The position numbers were made by a program, and so were the translations under genes. Positions 29,764 to 38,537 of a stretch of 64,000 nucleotides of DNA are shown here, piece by piece. The DNA lies in contig JADKIO010000006.1 of assembly GCA_016721195.1 (NCBI GenBank), forward strand, positions 1-64,000, read 5' to 3'. The notes below the pieces were generated by a model. The model was not told where the DNA came from, did not search any database, and was given only the letters and a program-made list of their open reading frames with translations. The stretch's first letter is position 1. The number at the start of each line of letters is the position of its first letter. This stretch comes from Candidatus Geothrix skivensis (GTDB taxonomy: Bacteria; Acidobacteriota; Holophagae; Holophagales; Holophagaceae).

Positions 29764-30374
29764 ATGGCCAAGCGCCTCTTTGATCTGTTCTGGTCGCTGC
29801 TGGGACTGGTGCTGCTTTCCCCCCTGCTGGTCCTGGTGGCCATTGCCGTGAGGCTCGAGGATGGTGGCCCGGTCTTCTTCCGACAGGTCCGCATCGGTCA
29901 GCAGGGCCGCCCCTTCCGCATCTGGAAGTTCCGGACCATGGTGGTGGACGCCGAGCGCCAGGGTCGCTCCATCACCGTGGGGGAGGACCCCCGGATCACC
30001 CGGATTGGTCGATTCCTGCGCAACACCAAGCTGGACGAGATCCCCAGCTCCTGAACGTCGCCGTGGGCGAGATGAGCCTGGTGGGACCGCGCCCAGAGGT
30101 GCCCCGCTATGTGGAGCTCTACTCCGAGGCCCAGCGGGCCATCCTTGGGCTGCGCCCTGGCATCACGGACCTGGCCTCGATCAAGTACCGCCACGAGAGC
30201 GAGCTGCTGGCGGAGTCGGCGGATCCCGACCAGACCTACATCCAGCTCCTGCTGCCCGACAAGATCCGGATCAACCTCGCCTATGCCTCCCGGGCGGGGC
30301 TCTGGTCGGATTTCCTGGTCATCCTTGCCACCCTTGGCCTCTTCCCCGTGACAAGGATTCAAGGGGCCCCGTGA
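29764..30374 (+). CDS. Undecaprenyl-phosphate priming sugar transferase (one frameshift)
   Basis: Two open frames, 29764-30054 and 30063-30374, join into one ~203-residue protein when one C is added to the run CCCC at 30042-30045: the joint then reads LDEIPQLLNVAVGEMSLVGP. The first part gives the membrane hairpin RLFDLFWSLLGLVLL and FRIWKFRTM, the second MSLVGPRPEVPRYV and LRPGITDLASIKYRH. This is the short PglC/WcaJ-C-terminal type, which loads the first sugar phosphate on undecaprenyl phosphate and starts repeat-unit assembly. As given the gene is truncated; a sequencing miscount is more likely than a real knock-out because the rest of the locus is intact. Confidence 0.85.
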
Positions 30375-30424
30375 GTCGCCCCTTCCGGAACTGCGACCTC
30401 AGCCTCCGTCACCGGAACAGTCGA

Positions 30425-32032
30425 TCATGCCGGTGTGACATCTTGGATGGGGGCCTTCAGGTTGAGCCGCAGGTGAGCCAAGCCACCCGTATCCGGCCCG
30501 GGTAGCGCCTGGAACCCGGCCCGCTCATGGAAGGCTTGGGCCTTGGCGTCATCCCGGCGCACACAGGTGGTGACCGCATCCATCCCCCAATCCCGGCAAG
30601 CCTGGATCGAGGCCTCGCTGAGCATCTGGCCAATGCCGTGTCCCCGGACGTCTGGGGTGATCAGGGTGAAGGCCACGTGCCCGACCTTCGACGCGGACTT
30701 GGGCTTTCTTTGGAAGAGGGTGGACGTGAACCACCTTGCCCAGCCCGGACGGAACAGGACCTGGGGGCGCCGGAGCAGCCCGAACAGGACCTGCCCTTTG
30801 CAGGCCCGCAGCAGGGGCCGTTCCCAGGGTCCTTGCGAAAGAACCGTCAGGCCCACGAGCCGCTTCCCGAGGCGAGCCACAAGGACCAGGGTGCCCGGAC
30901 TGCTGATGAGCCAGCGATAAGCCGAACGCAGGAAACCTGGTCCCAGCTCCATGGCGAAATGGCCCCCCGCAGGAAGGCAGGCGAGGTGCAGGTCCACCAG
31001 GGCAGATCGATCATCCACCGTGGCCGGGGCGATCCAGACCTCCTGGGACTCCAGTGCGGGCACTTTTGTGGGGGGAAGCATGGGAACACCGAGTTCCCGG
31101 CAGATGGCAAACCGGCGGGCTACAAGTAGCTCTGGGAAGGGCTGCCGCACGAGGGGCAGCCTCCCATTGCAGAAGAACCTCGTCAGGCCTTCCGTCTTCT
31201 GGAGGTAGTCGCTCTCGGGGAAGTGGGCCGCCAGGCCTTCGAGGATTCCGGCGACCCCACTGCCGATCCAGGGGGCGATCTTCGGATGGAAGACCACGCG
31301 CTGACGGACTGGCCTGGCTGAATAACCTAGCCGCAGCTTGAACTGATCGACGCTGGCAGGGGCATCCAGAGAATGAAGACCGTTGTGGATCAACCGTATC
31401 CCGGGCCGGGACATCAGTTCCTTCGTGACGGCGAAGAGAAGGGCGTTGTTCACCCGCAGCGGGAGGAACTCCCGGAGCGACTGCTGGTAGAGCAGGTCGA
31501 CGCAATCATCCAGGCGGGTGAACATGAGGGTTGCCGCCAGCCGGCCATCGACCTCGGCGCCCCAGGTCTCGAAGCCTTCGAGATCGGCCACCGCCTCGAC
31601 CATGCGATCCCAGTGGCGGCGCCCGTGCCGGGACCGGCGTCCCTGCCGGTCCTGGGTGTCCTGCTCAATGGTCCAGCCCTCCCGGGCATAGCGCTCCATG
31701 GGAATGGGTCCGACCACACAGGCCTCCAATCCCTTGCGCACCTTGGCCCGAATGGATGAATCCACATCCTTGAGGTCGTAGGTCCCCCCCTCGCGGACCA
31801 TGTGATAGCTGCAGGCTCCCACCGCCGCGTCCATGGGGGCGGAGTACCGGAGGCCGATGGCGTTCTCCTGGCAGAGGAACTCACGAAGCTCTTCTTCCGT
31901 CGGCTGGATGATCCAGTGGTAGGGGAAGGCCTGGAATACGCGCGGTCCGGAGTCGAACCAATAGGAGCTGCGGGTGCGGACCACGCGATGTCCCTGGCGA
32001 CGGAGCCACTCGGCGAAGGTCTCTGGGGTCAT
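30425..32032 (-). CDS. Two-domain acyltransferase (FemAB-like + GNAT), copy 1
   Basis: 535 residues from ATG 32030-32032, which aligns with the start of the paralogue at 35543. The N-terminal ~300 residues resemble a FemAB/Acetyltransf_6 protein (VNNALLFAVTKELM and SLDAPASVDQFKLRLGY). A linker follows, then a C-terminal GNAT with FTLITPDVRGHGIGQMLSEA and AQAFHERAGF. FemAB-like proteins transfer amino acids or acyl groups; GNATs use acyl-CoA. The fusion of both is not a standard family I can name. It is leftward, 36 bases after the proline dehydrogenase-like gene, and converges on the sugar transferase. Confidence 0.7.
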   Translation of the reverse strand: MTPETFAEWLRRQGHRVVRTRSSYWFDSGPRVFQAFPYHWIIQPTEEELREFLCQENAIGLRYSAPMDAAVGACSYHMVREGGTYDLKDVDSSIRAKVRKGLEACVVGPIPMERYAREGWTIEQDTQDRQGRRSRHGRRHWDRMVEAVADLEGFETWGAEVDGRLAATLMFTRLDDCVDLLYQQSLREFLPLRVNNALLFAVTKELMSRPGIRLIHNGLHSLDAPASVDQFKLRLGYSARPVRQRVVFHPKIAPWIGSGVAGILEGLAAHFPESDYLQKTEGLTRFFCNGRLPLVRQPFPELLVARRFAICRELGVPMLPPTKVPALESQEVWIAPATVDDRSALVDLHLACLPAGGHFAMELGPGFLRSAYRWLISSPGTLVLVARLGKRLVGLTVLSQGPWERPLLRACKGQVLFGLLRRPQVLFRPGWARWFTSTLFQRKPKSASKVGHVAFTLITPDVRGHGIGQMLSEASIQACRDWGMDAVTTCVRRDDAKAQAFHERAGFQALPGPDTGGLAHLRLNLKAPIQDVTPA

Positions 32033-32068
32033 TCCGACCACGATCTGCTGGAGTTCATGGTAGGTCCT

Positions 32069-32986
32069 TCACCTGACCAGGCTGCGCCGGAGCCGTGCAT
32101 AGGCGTCGATGGGAATGCGGCGGAGGCATCCCGCCAGGTGGGTGGCCCAGTCGCCTCCGTAGGGAATGTAGCAGCGGACCGAGTAGCCTTCAGCCACCAG
32201 CTTCTCCTGGAGGTCGGGCCGCACGCCAAAGAGCATCTGGAACTCGAAGTCCTTCTTGTCGAGACCAAACTCGATCTGCAGGGCCTTCGCCTGGGCGATG
32301 GCTTCCTCATCGTGGGTGGCGATCCCATGCAGGCCCTTCTGGTTCAAGAGCAGCCTGATGTCGCGAAGGAAGGCCGCGTCCACCTCGGCCTTGGTGCGGA
32401 AGACCACCTCCCGCGGCTCCCGGTAGCCTCCCTTCACGAGGCGGATGCTGGCTCCCAGGGCCATCAGCCGCCCAAGGTCATCCGGGCGGTGCCGAAGGTA
32501 GGACTGGATGACGATGCCGACATTCTTCCCATCGCAGATGTGCTGGACTTCTTCGAACAACTCGATGGTCTGGTCGACATAGACGGACTCTTCCATGTCG
32601 ATCCGCACGAACCCACCCGTCGCCATGGCAGCATCGATGATCCGCCGCAGGTTGGCCCGGCACAGGCCCGGGTCCAGGTCCAGGCCGATCTTCGTGAGCT
32701 TCACCGAGACATGCGAGTCGAGACCCTCCGCCTGGATCTTCCGGAGGGCGTCGATGGCCTGCTCCGTGGCACGCCGGGCTTCCTCCGGGTCCAGCACGTG
32801 CATCCCGTGGAAGTTCAAGGAGGCCTTGATGCCCTTGGCGCTCAGGCCGCGCACGGCCGCCAGACCCGAGGCGAGGTCATCCCCGCCGACGAACCGTCCG
32901 GCAAGCTCCCGGATGACCGGGGTGCTCATGATGAATTTCCGGAACCAGGATTGCCGCGCAAGGAGGGATACGGCTTTCCGGAACAT
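32069..32986 (-). CDS. Proline dehydrogenase-fold protein, proline-binding Arg pair missing
   Basis: 305 residues, the length of monofunctional bacterial PRODH. The flavin barrel is recognisable: HVSVKLTKIGLDLDPG, VRIDMEESVYVDQT, IVIQSYLRHRPDDL, IRLVKGGYREP, GIATHDEEAI and FEFQMLFGVRPDL. The last helix reads GDWATHLAGCLRRIPID. In PRODH that helix is W....MRRLAERP and the Arg pair (Arg555/Arg556 in E. coli PutA) binds the proline carboxylate; here those positions are Gly-Cys. The fold and probably the flavin are kept but proline is unlikely as substrate. It lies inside the polysaccharide locus between a carbamoyltransferase and an acyltransferase gene; no P5C dehydrogenase gene is near. Confidence 0.8.
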   Translation of the reverse strand: MFRKAVSLLARQSWFRKFIMSTPVIRELAGRFVGGDDLASGLAAVRGLSAKGIKASLNFHGMHVLDPEEARRATEQAIDALRKIQAEGLDSHVSVKLTKIGLDLDPGLCRANLRRIIDAAMATGGFVRIDMEESVYVDQTIELFEEVQHICDGKNVGIVIQSYLRHRPDDLGRLMALGASIRLVKGGYREPREVVFRTKAEVDAAFLRDIRLLLNQKGLHGIATHDEEAIAQAKALQIEFGLDKKDFEFQMLFGVRPDLQEKLVAEGYSVRCYIPYGGDWATHLAGCLRRIPIDAYARLRRSLVR

Positions 32987-33115
32987 GCTGCCTCGGGTTG
33001 AAATCGTGGAGACTCGGTTGATTCGGGTACTGGAGGGAAGTCAAAGGCTTCTGGTTCCGGCTTCGGATGGGACCGGGGGCAGTGCAAACGGGCTGCACCG
33101 GCTCACCTGGAAGGT

Positions 33116-34828
33116 TCAGGATGGGCGTGGCTTGGAGATAAGGTAGGGCCCCAGGGCCAGATGCAGCAACCCCGAGCGCAGCATCACGTCGATGGCATCC
33201 GCCGGTGAGGAGACGATGGGCTCCCCGTGGATGTTGAAGGAGGTGTTCATGAGAGCCCCCCGCCCGGTCTTCTGATGGAAGCACTCGAGGATCCGGTGGT
33301 ATTTGGGGTTGTGGTCCCGGGTCACCACCTGGGGCCGGATGGTCCCATCCTCCGGGTGGCAGGCCGCCTTGACCTCCGGCGTGTTCCGGGAATCGAAGGC
33401 GAGGATCATGTAGGGGGCCGTGAAGCCCTTGGGGTTGTGGATGTACCGGTCCGAGCATTCCGACATCACGGAAGGGGCAAAGGGCATCCAGAAATCCCGG
33501 CACTTGATGGCGTTGTTCACGATGCGGACGACATCGGGACGGGAGGGATCCGCAAGAATGGAGCGGTTGCCCAGGGCCCTGGCGCCGAACTCTTCGCGGC
33601 CATGGGCGCGGGCCACGATCTCACCCTGGCTGAGCAGGTCGGCGATGGCCTCCTCAAGGTCCCCAGGAGTGGCCACCGTCCAGCCAAGTTCGCGTGCCCG
33701 CTCGGCGGACTGCTGGTACTGCTCCGCCGAAGGCTCTGGGCCTAGGTAGAGGGAGTCCAGGGGCTCGATGCTCTCCGCCTTCCCGATATCCGCCAGGTAG
33801 GCCCAGGCCGCCCCGAGTGCATTGGTTTCATCACCACAGGAGGGGAAGATGTAGAGATCATCCACCTCGGGCAGTTCACCGATGGTCTTGTTCAGCTTGA
33901 CGTTCATGAAGACACCGCCGGAGAGGCGCAGCTTCCTCCGCCCCGTCTTCTGCAGCCAGCCCTGGACCCAGGCGGTGAGGAACTCCTCCGTGAAGCTCTG
34001 GAGGCCCGCGCAGATGTAGTCGAAGCGGGTGAACTCCAGTCGATTCCGCCAAAACTCGTAGGCGAAGGTCGAATTCGGGACGCCGGGTGCCCGGCGCCAG
34101 GTGCCATCCGACAGCTCAAAGGCGCTGCTGAAGAGCTGCTTGGCCTTCTCCACCCGGTCACCGCTGGCATAGGGCGCCATGCCCATGAGCTTGTATTCGT
34201 GTTCCATGGGAACCATGCCCATGAGCGCCGTGATGACCTCCCAGAGGTTGCCGATGGAGTGCTCTTCATGGATCGAGGCGATGCGCTCGAGCCGTCCTCC
34301 GGGCTTGGGCAGGGAGACGGTCGCGCAGAGGGAGTCCCCGGCCCCATCCACCGTGATCACCAGGGCGTCCTCGTCGATAGGCCGTCCGAAATAGGCGGTC
34401 GAGGCGTGGCAGCGATGGTGTTCGATGGTGAAGACCTTCTGGCGATCGACGCCGTGGGCCAGCAGGCGTTCGATGTGCCGTTCCCGACGCTGATGATGGA
34501 CCAGGCGACGGGCCGGGGTTTTCTGAAGCAGTTGCTTGATCTGCCCACCGAATCCGGCCACGGCCTTGTACCCACGCATCCGGTTGGCGCCCTCATTGGT
34601 CGTGGAAGTGGTGTTGGCATAGGATCCATGGCCGCCGAAGACGTAGGCATCGACATCCTGCCAGCCCAATCCCTGGCTCTGGAGCAGCCGCTCGATGGCC
34701 TGTTCCGGGAAGCCACGCCGGTTCTTCTGGCGGGTGGGACGCTCCTCCTGGAGCGCCCCGATCAACCGGCCATCGCGGAGCAAGGCCGCGGATGCGGTGT
34801 GACTGGAGTTGATTCCGCAGATCAGCAT
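33116..34828 (-). CDS. NodU/CmcH family O-carbamoyltransferase
   Basis: 570 residues, full length. N-terminal part has ICGINSSHTASAALLRDG and the His-containing EHHRCHASTAYFG, then VITVDGAGDS; the C-terminal YrdC-like-adjacent part has GREEFGARALGNRSILA, CRDFWMPFAPSV and MNTSFNIHGEPIV. These are the kinase-like and carbamoyl-transfer sites of NodU, TobZ and CmcH, which put a carbamoyl group from carbamoyl phosphate onto a sugar hydroxyl. It most likely decorates a sugar of the exopolysaccharide. First gene of the leftward cassette, with a 715-base divergent region upstream. Confidence 0.92.
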   Translation of the reverse strand: MLICGINSSHTASAALLRDGRLIGALQEERPTRQKNRRGFPEQAIERLLQSQGLGWQDVDAYVFGGHGSYANTTSTTNEGANRMRGYKAVAGFGGQIKQLLQKTPARRLVHHQRRERHIERLLAHGVDRQKVFTIEHHRCHASTAYFGRPIDEDALVITVDGAGDSLCATVSLPKPGGRLERIASIHEEHSIGNLWEVITALMGMVPMEHEYKLMGMAPYASGDRVEKAKQLFSSAFELSDGTWRRAPGVPNSTFAYEFWRNRLEFTRFDYICAGLQSFTEEFLTAWVQGWLQKTGRRKLRLSGGVFMNVKLNKTIGELPEVDDLYIFPSCGDETNALGAAWAYLADIGKAESIEPLDSLYLGPEPSAEQYQQSAERARELGWTVATPGDLEEAIADLLSQGEIVARAHGREEFGARALGNRSILADPSRPDVVRIVNNAIKCRDFWMPFAPSVMSECSDRYIHNPKGFTAPYMILAFDSRNTPEVKAACHPEDGTIRPQVVTRDHNPKYHRILECFHQKTGRGALMNTSFNIHGEPIVSSPADAIDVMLRSGLLHLALGPYLISKPRPS

Positions 34829-35542
34829 TCACTTTCCCCCGGGATTGGCGATTTGGACGAGATGCAAGGTGGGTGGTTCCAGATACAGCCGCGGGCCAGC
34901 ACAGGTGGTCCGGGTGACGGCAGAAGAAAGCATGCGCATAGGAGTGACTATGATGACATCAGTTGATTTGGAGCGTGGTGATGTTATTTTCCGATTACCC
35001 TCGATTCATTCCGGCGGAGAACGAGTTGTGATTCGCCGCATCAGGGGACTGGGGGCCAGCCCGGCCCTCAGCCGAACGCACCCGCATACCCCGCCTGTGT
35101 ACCTTGGAAATCTGGAATCCAGCGTCTTCCTCTTGCCCGGCAAGATGAGCGCCCCAGGCCATTTGATCCTGATAGCATGGTGAACAACATTTGTATTTTT
35201 TCAGTTTCACTTGGATAAAATCAGCAAAATTTCCGGCTTCAAATACATTGGAACCCCCATGTCCCTGCCCCATTGTCAACCCAGCCTGCACCGCGGATCC
35301 CTTGAGCCCGAGCGTGGCCCGGGAGCCAACGTCCCTGTTTCCTCCTGGACGGCCCCGGAGGCATTGCTCCGGCGTGGGCATGACATCCGTGCGCAATTCC
35401 GTAGGCCACGACGCCTTGGGTCGGATCGAGGGCGCTGCCGGGGAGAGGTGCCAGGGAATCCTTGTTGCCAGCACCCCCTCGACAGCTTCCGCCAAGCCAT
35501 GCGAAACCAGGGGCGGTCCTTCCAACCCGCTTCAGAGTGCCC
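34829..35542. other. Long divergent intergenic region
   Basis: 714 bases between the leftward carbamoyltransferase and the rightward acyltransferase gene. ORFs in it lack homology and do not look coding. Two AT-rich patches (34945-35005 and 35175-35245) stand out against the GC-rich rest and are the likely promoter areas. The rightward transcript would have a leader of roughly 300 bases. Confidence 0.55.
35191..35219 (+). promoter_or_regulatory. Candidate sigma-70 promoter for the rightward genes
   Basis: TTGTAT (35191-35196), 17 bases, then GATAAA (35214-35219) in an AT-rich patch. The spacing is right and both boxes match partially. It would drive the acyltransferase/lipoprotein genes after a ~315-base leader. 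Confidence 0.35.
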
Positions 35543-37114
35543 ATGAATACGGATGTCTTCGCAGATTGGATGCGTCGCCAGGGTTATCGCGTGGTGCGCA
35601 CCGAGAGCAGTTACTGGTACAACGCCGCACCGGGTGTCTTCCAGGCCTTCCCCTACCACTGGGTCATCACTCCCACCCACTCGGAGATCCAGGATCTGCT
35701 GGTTCGAAACAGGATCGCGGCCGTCCGCTACTCGACTCCCTTCGATTTCCCAGGCGGTGTGGTGAGTTATCACATCGTCCTGCGCGAGCCCTATTCCCTC
35801 GACCAGCTGAAGGCCCAGGCCCGCAATGGCGTCAAGGCAGGGCTGAGCCGCTTCAAGATCGAACAGATTCCCTTCGAACGACTGGCCACTGAAGGATGGG
35901 TGCTGCAGCAGGACACCCTGGACCGGCAGGACCGGCTGCGCAGCATGACCCAGACCCAATGGGAGTCCCTTTGCCGCACGGCCTCGGACCTGGAGGGCTT
36001 CGAGGCCTGGGCGGCCTCCTCGGAAGGAGAGCTCGCTGCCGCCGTCATCGTCGCCCGACTGCAGTCCACCTTTTCCGTTCCCTACGCCATGTCCCACCGG
36101 AAATTCCTGGCGGAGCACGTGAACAACGCCCTGTTCTTTGCCGTCAGCAAGGAGCTGCTGCAGCGCAAGGGGATCGACGACCTCTTCTTCACCGTGCAGT
36201 CCCTGGATGCGCCCGCCAATGTGGATGAGTTCAAGTTCAGGATGGGGTTGCAGTACAAGTTCATCCGCCAGCGCGTGGATTTCCACCCCCTGTTCAACCC
36301 CTTCGCCAGTCCCCTCGTTCACAAAGTGGCCCGGGGCCTGGCCCAGCTGGATTCTTCGAACCCGCTCTTCGCGAAGGCGGAAGGCATGCTCCGGTTCCAC
36401 CTGGAGGGTCGCAAGCCCATCGAGGAGCAGGTCTGGCCCGAACGGCTGCGGTCGGAACGCCTGCTATTGGCCCCTCCACTCAGGACCTTCTCGAAGGTGA
36501 AGAACGTCCAGATCACCTCGGCCTCCCCCTTCGATCTCCTGGCTCTGGTGGAACTCCATGCCGCTTCCTTCCCGCAAGGCGAACATATCCTGGCCGAACT
36601 CGGAAAGCCTTTCCTGCTCGCCGCACATCGGTGGTTCGTATCCACGCCTGGTAACCATGTACTTACGGCAAGACAGGGAGACAGAATCGTCGGGTTCACG
36701 ACCTTCTCCGAGCGACCCTACAACCTCCCGCTGCTGCGGGCCTGCTGGCGGGAACTGATCAAGGGTTGCCTCAGACACCCAGGGACGGCCTTCAATGCCG
36801 AGCTGCTGATGCGCCTCGGGTGGGGCCTCGTCCAGAAGTTCCGGGGTCGGGATTCCGAGCAGGTTGCGCAAATCGCCTTCACCGCTGTGGATAAGGATTT
36901 CCAGGGTCAGGGCATTGGAAGGGCCCTGAAGGCGGCCTCCATCAAGGTCTGCCAGGAACGGGGCTTGGTCGCGGTCGTGACCGGCGTCCACAGGCAGAAC
37001 CTGAGAGCCAAGCAGCTGAACGAACAGGCTGGATTCGTCGAGGTGCCTTCTCTCGGCAACCGCCGCCTGTTCTACCTTCGTCTTGACCTCGGCAAGCCGG
37101 GGGAGGCTCCATGA
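35543..37114 (+). CDS. Two-domain acyltransferase (FemAB-like + GNAT), copy 2
   Basis: 523 residues from ATG 35543. It aligns with copy 1 along its whole length: both begin with a FAxW(M/L)RRQG block, share VFQAFPYHW, and contain SLDAPAxVDxFKxRxG, so they are paralogues. The GNAT part has IAFTAVDKDFQGQGIGRALK and AKQLNEQAGF. The two copies lie on opposite strands and frame the carbamoyltransferase/PRODH-like genes. The stop overlaps the next gene's ATG in an ATGA, coupling it to a lipoprotein of the family listed at 37111. That coupling hints that protein and enzyme work together, but the acceptor is unknown. Confidence 0.7.
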   Translation: MNTDVFADWMRRQGYRVVRTESSYWYNAAPGVFQAFPYHWVITPTHSEIQDLLVRNRIAAVRYSTPFDFPGGVVSYHIVLREPYSLDQLKAQARNGVKAGLSRFKIEQIPFERLATEGWVLQQDTLDRQDRLRSMTQTQWESLCRTASDLEGFEAWAASSEGELAAAVIVARLQSTFSVPYAMSHRKFLAEHVNNALFFAVSKELLQRKGIDDLFFTVQSLDAPANVDEFKFRMGLQYKFIRQRVDFHPLFNPFASPLVHKVARGLAQLDSSNPLFAKAEGMLRFHLEGRKPIEEQVWPERLRSERLLLAPPLRTFSKVKNVQITSASPFDLLALVELHAASFPQGEHILAELGKPFLLAAHRWFVSTPGNHVLTARQGDRIVGFTTFSERPYNLPLLRACWRELIKGCLRHPGTAFNAELLMRLGWGLVQKFRGRDSEQVAQIAFTAVDKDFQGQGIGRALKAASIKVCQERGLVAVVTGVHRQNLRAKQLNEQAGFVEVPSLGNRRLFYLRLDLGKPGEAP

Positions 37115-38322
37115 TCATGCTGGACAGCACGCCGGTGGTTTTCCGTTCGGTTCTGCGGGGCGTTGCCCTGGCGGCATGCCTGGCCCTCACCAACCTGGCC
37201 TGCAGCCATGACTCAGCCGCTGGTGCTCCCGCGCCACCGGCGACGCCTTCCTACTACGGGTCGGCCTTGAACGCGGATGACCTGGGCAACATCACCCTCG
37301 GCTATGCCTACAACGACAGCTGCAACCGTCAGTACAGCATCCGAATGCGGGCCAACCACACCGGCGTGCTGCGTTCGATCCGACCCTTCTTCATCTGGGA
37401 CTACAGCCGCATCGGCTATCACGCGGGCAACGGCGGCACCATCCAGATCCAGGTGCTGGCCGATGATGGCTCCTCCAGCCACTTCCCCTCGGGCAATGCC
37501 ATCGCCTCCCTGACGGTCCTGCACCCGGTGAACGACAGCATCGGCTTCTACCCGCTCCTGACCTTCCCAGCCCCCCCCGCCCTGGTGGCCGGGCAGATCT
37601 ACCACCTGGTCTTCACCAACGTGGATGCGGATCCCGCCAGCAACTGGGTCTCCCTCGACTGTGCGTGGATGTGGTACGCAGCCACTCCACTGCAACCGAC
37701 CCTTCCCGATTCGGATCTGGCCATCCTGGAGCGGTGCCCCGCTGGCACCTGGAGCCTCTACAAGCGGGGGACGAGCACTGCCACGCCCTGCCTCCAACTC
37801 GAGTATGCCGATGGCGCCATCCAGGGGCAGGGCTACATCGAATTCTATTCCCAGAATCCCAAACCGATCTCGGGCACCAAGGAGGTGCGCGAACGATTCA
37901 CCGTATCGGGCCCCGACCGGGTCGTAACGTCCGCCTCGGTCCGCGTGAAGTACGTGAGCGGTCCCGGGCCCCTCACGATCCGCCTTGAAAAGGCAGACGG
38001 GTCCCTGGTCGACCAGGGCATGGTCGCCACGGTCCCCGTCACCCCAGGGATCAACGGCGCCTCCTGGGCCAAGGTGAGCTTTGCCTCGCCTCAGACCCTG
38101 CACGCCGGCCAGAGCTACCACCTCCTCCTCCGCGCCCCGGCTGACACCCTCTTCCAGACCCAGGGCCTCCGCAAGGGTGCTGACAAGGGCTTCAAGCCAC
38201 CCACCTACTTCGCGGACGGCATTGCCCAGTTCAATGACGGAACTGCCTGGACCGGCTGGGATTCATGGGGACAGTACAACCGGCAGGACGTGGACCTGCA
38301 GTTTTATTTCGAGACGAAATAA
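37111..38322 (+). CDS. Lipoprotein with the YYGS-type C-terminal domain, copy 1 (short)
   Basis: 403 residues. The signal ALAACLALTNLACSH ends in the lipobox LTNLAC. Almost all the rest is one ~360-residue domain: SYYGSALNADDLGNITLGY, then NGGTIQIQVLADDGSSSHFP, GQIYHLVFTNVDADPASNWV, LPDSDLAILE and an end DVDLQFYFETK. The same domain ends the proteins at 54943 and 60026. The two halves look like beta-rich sandwiches with a repeated GQxYHLVF/GQSYHLLL motif. I do not recognise a named family; a surface carbohydrate-binding or matrix role is inference from the locus. It has no Ig-like repeats, unlike the other two. Confidence 0.75.
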   Translation: MIMLDSTPVVFRSVLRGVALAACLALTNLACSHDSAAGAPAPPATPSYYGSALNADDLGNITLGYAYNDSCNRQYSIRMRANHTGVLRSIRPFFIWDYSRIGYHAGNGGTIQIQVLADDGSSSHFPSGNAIASLTVLHPVNDSIGFYPLLTFPAPPALVAGQIYHLVFTNVDADPASNWVSLDCAWMWYAATPLQPTLPDSDLAILERCPAGTWSLYKRGTSTATPCLQLEYADGAIQGQGYIEFYSQNPKPISGTKEVRERFTVSGPDRVVTSASVRVKYVSGPGPLTIRLEKADGSLVDQGMVATVPVTPGINGASWAKVSFASPQTLHAGQSYHLLLRAPADTLFQTQGLRKGADKGFKPPTYFADGIAQFNDGTAWTGWDSWGQYNRQDVDLQFYFETK

Positions 38323-38352
38323 TTGAACCCGGGAACCCGTCGCAGCAGGCCC

Positions 38353-38375
38353 AGAACCGGCAGCAGAGCGGTTCT
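38353..38375 (+). terminator. Weak hairpin after lipoprotein copy 1
   Basis: AGAACCG pairs with CGGTTCT around a 9-base loop, about 30 bases after the stop codon. No T-run follows, so it is at most a rho-dependent or stabilising element. Confidence 0.3.
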
Positions 38376-38537
38376 GTGAAGTCACCCACTACCAGGAGGG
38401 ACACTTCCTCTGGGTTTTGGATGGAACGACGAATTGACTGGCTTTCAGTTGGGAAATAGGGGTAAATTACGAGCGTCCCCGTTTGTTTTCGTGATCGAAT
38501 ACCAGCGCTGTGCGTGTTCCATTTGACGGAGGTAATC

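Noticed and set aside
34995..35525. A 176-codon minus-strand frame in the long divergent gap
   Set aside because: No domain, odd composition, no ribosome site; the area is more likely regulatory.
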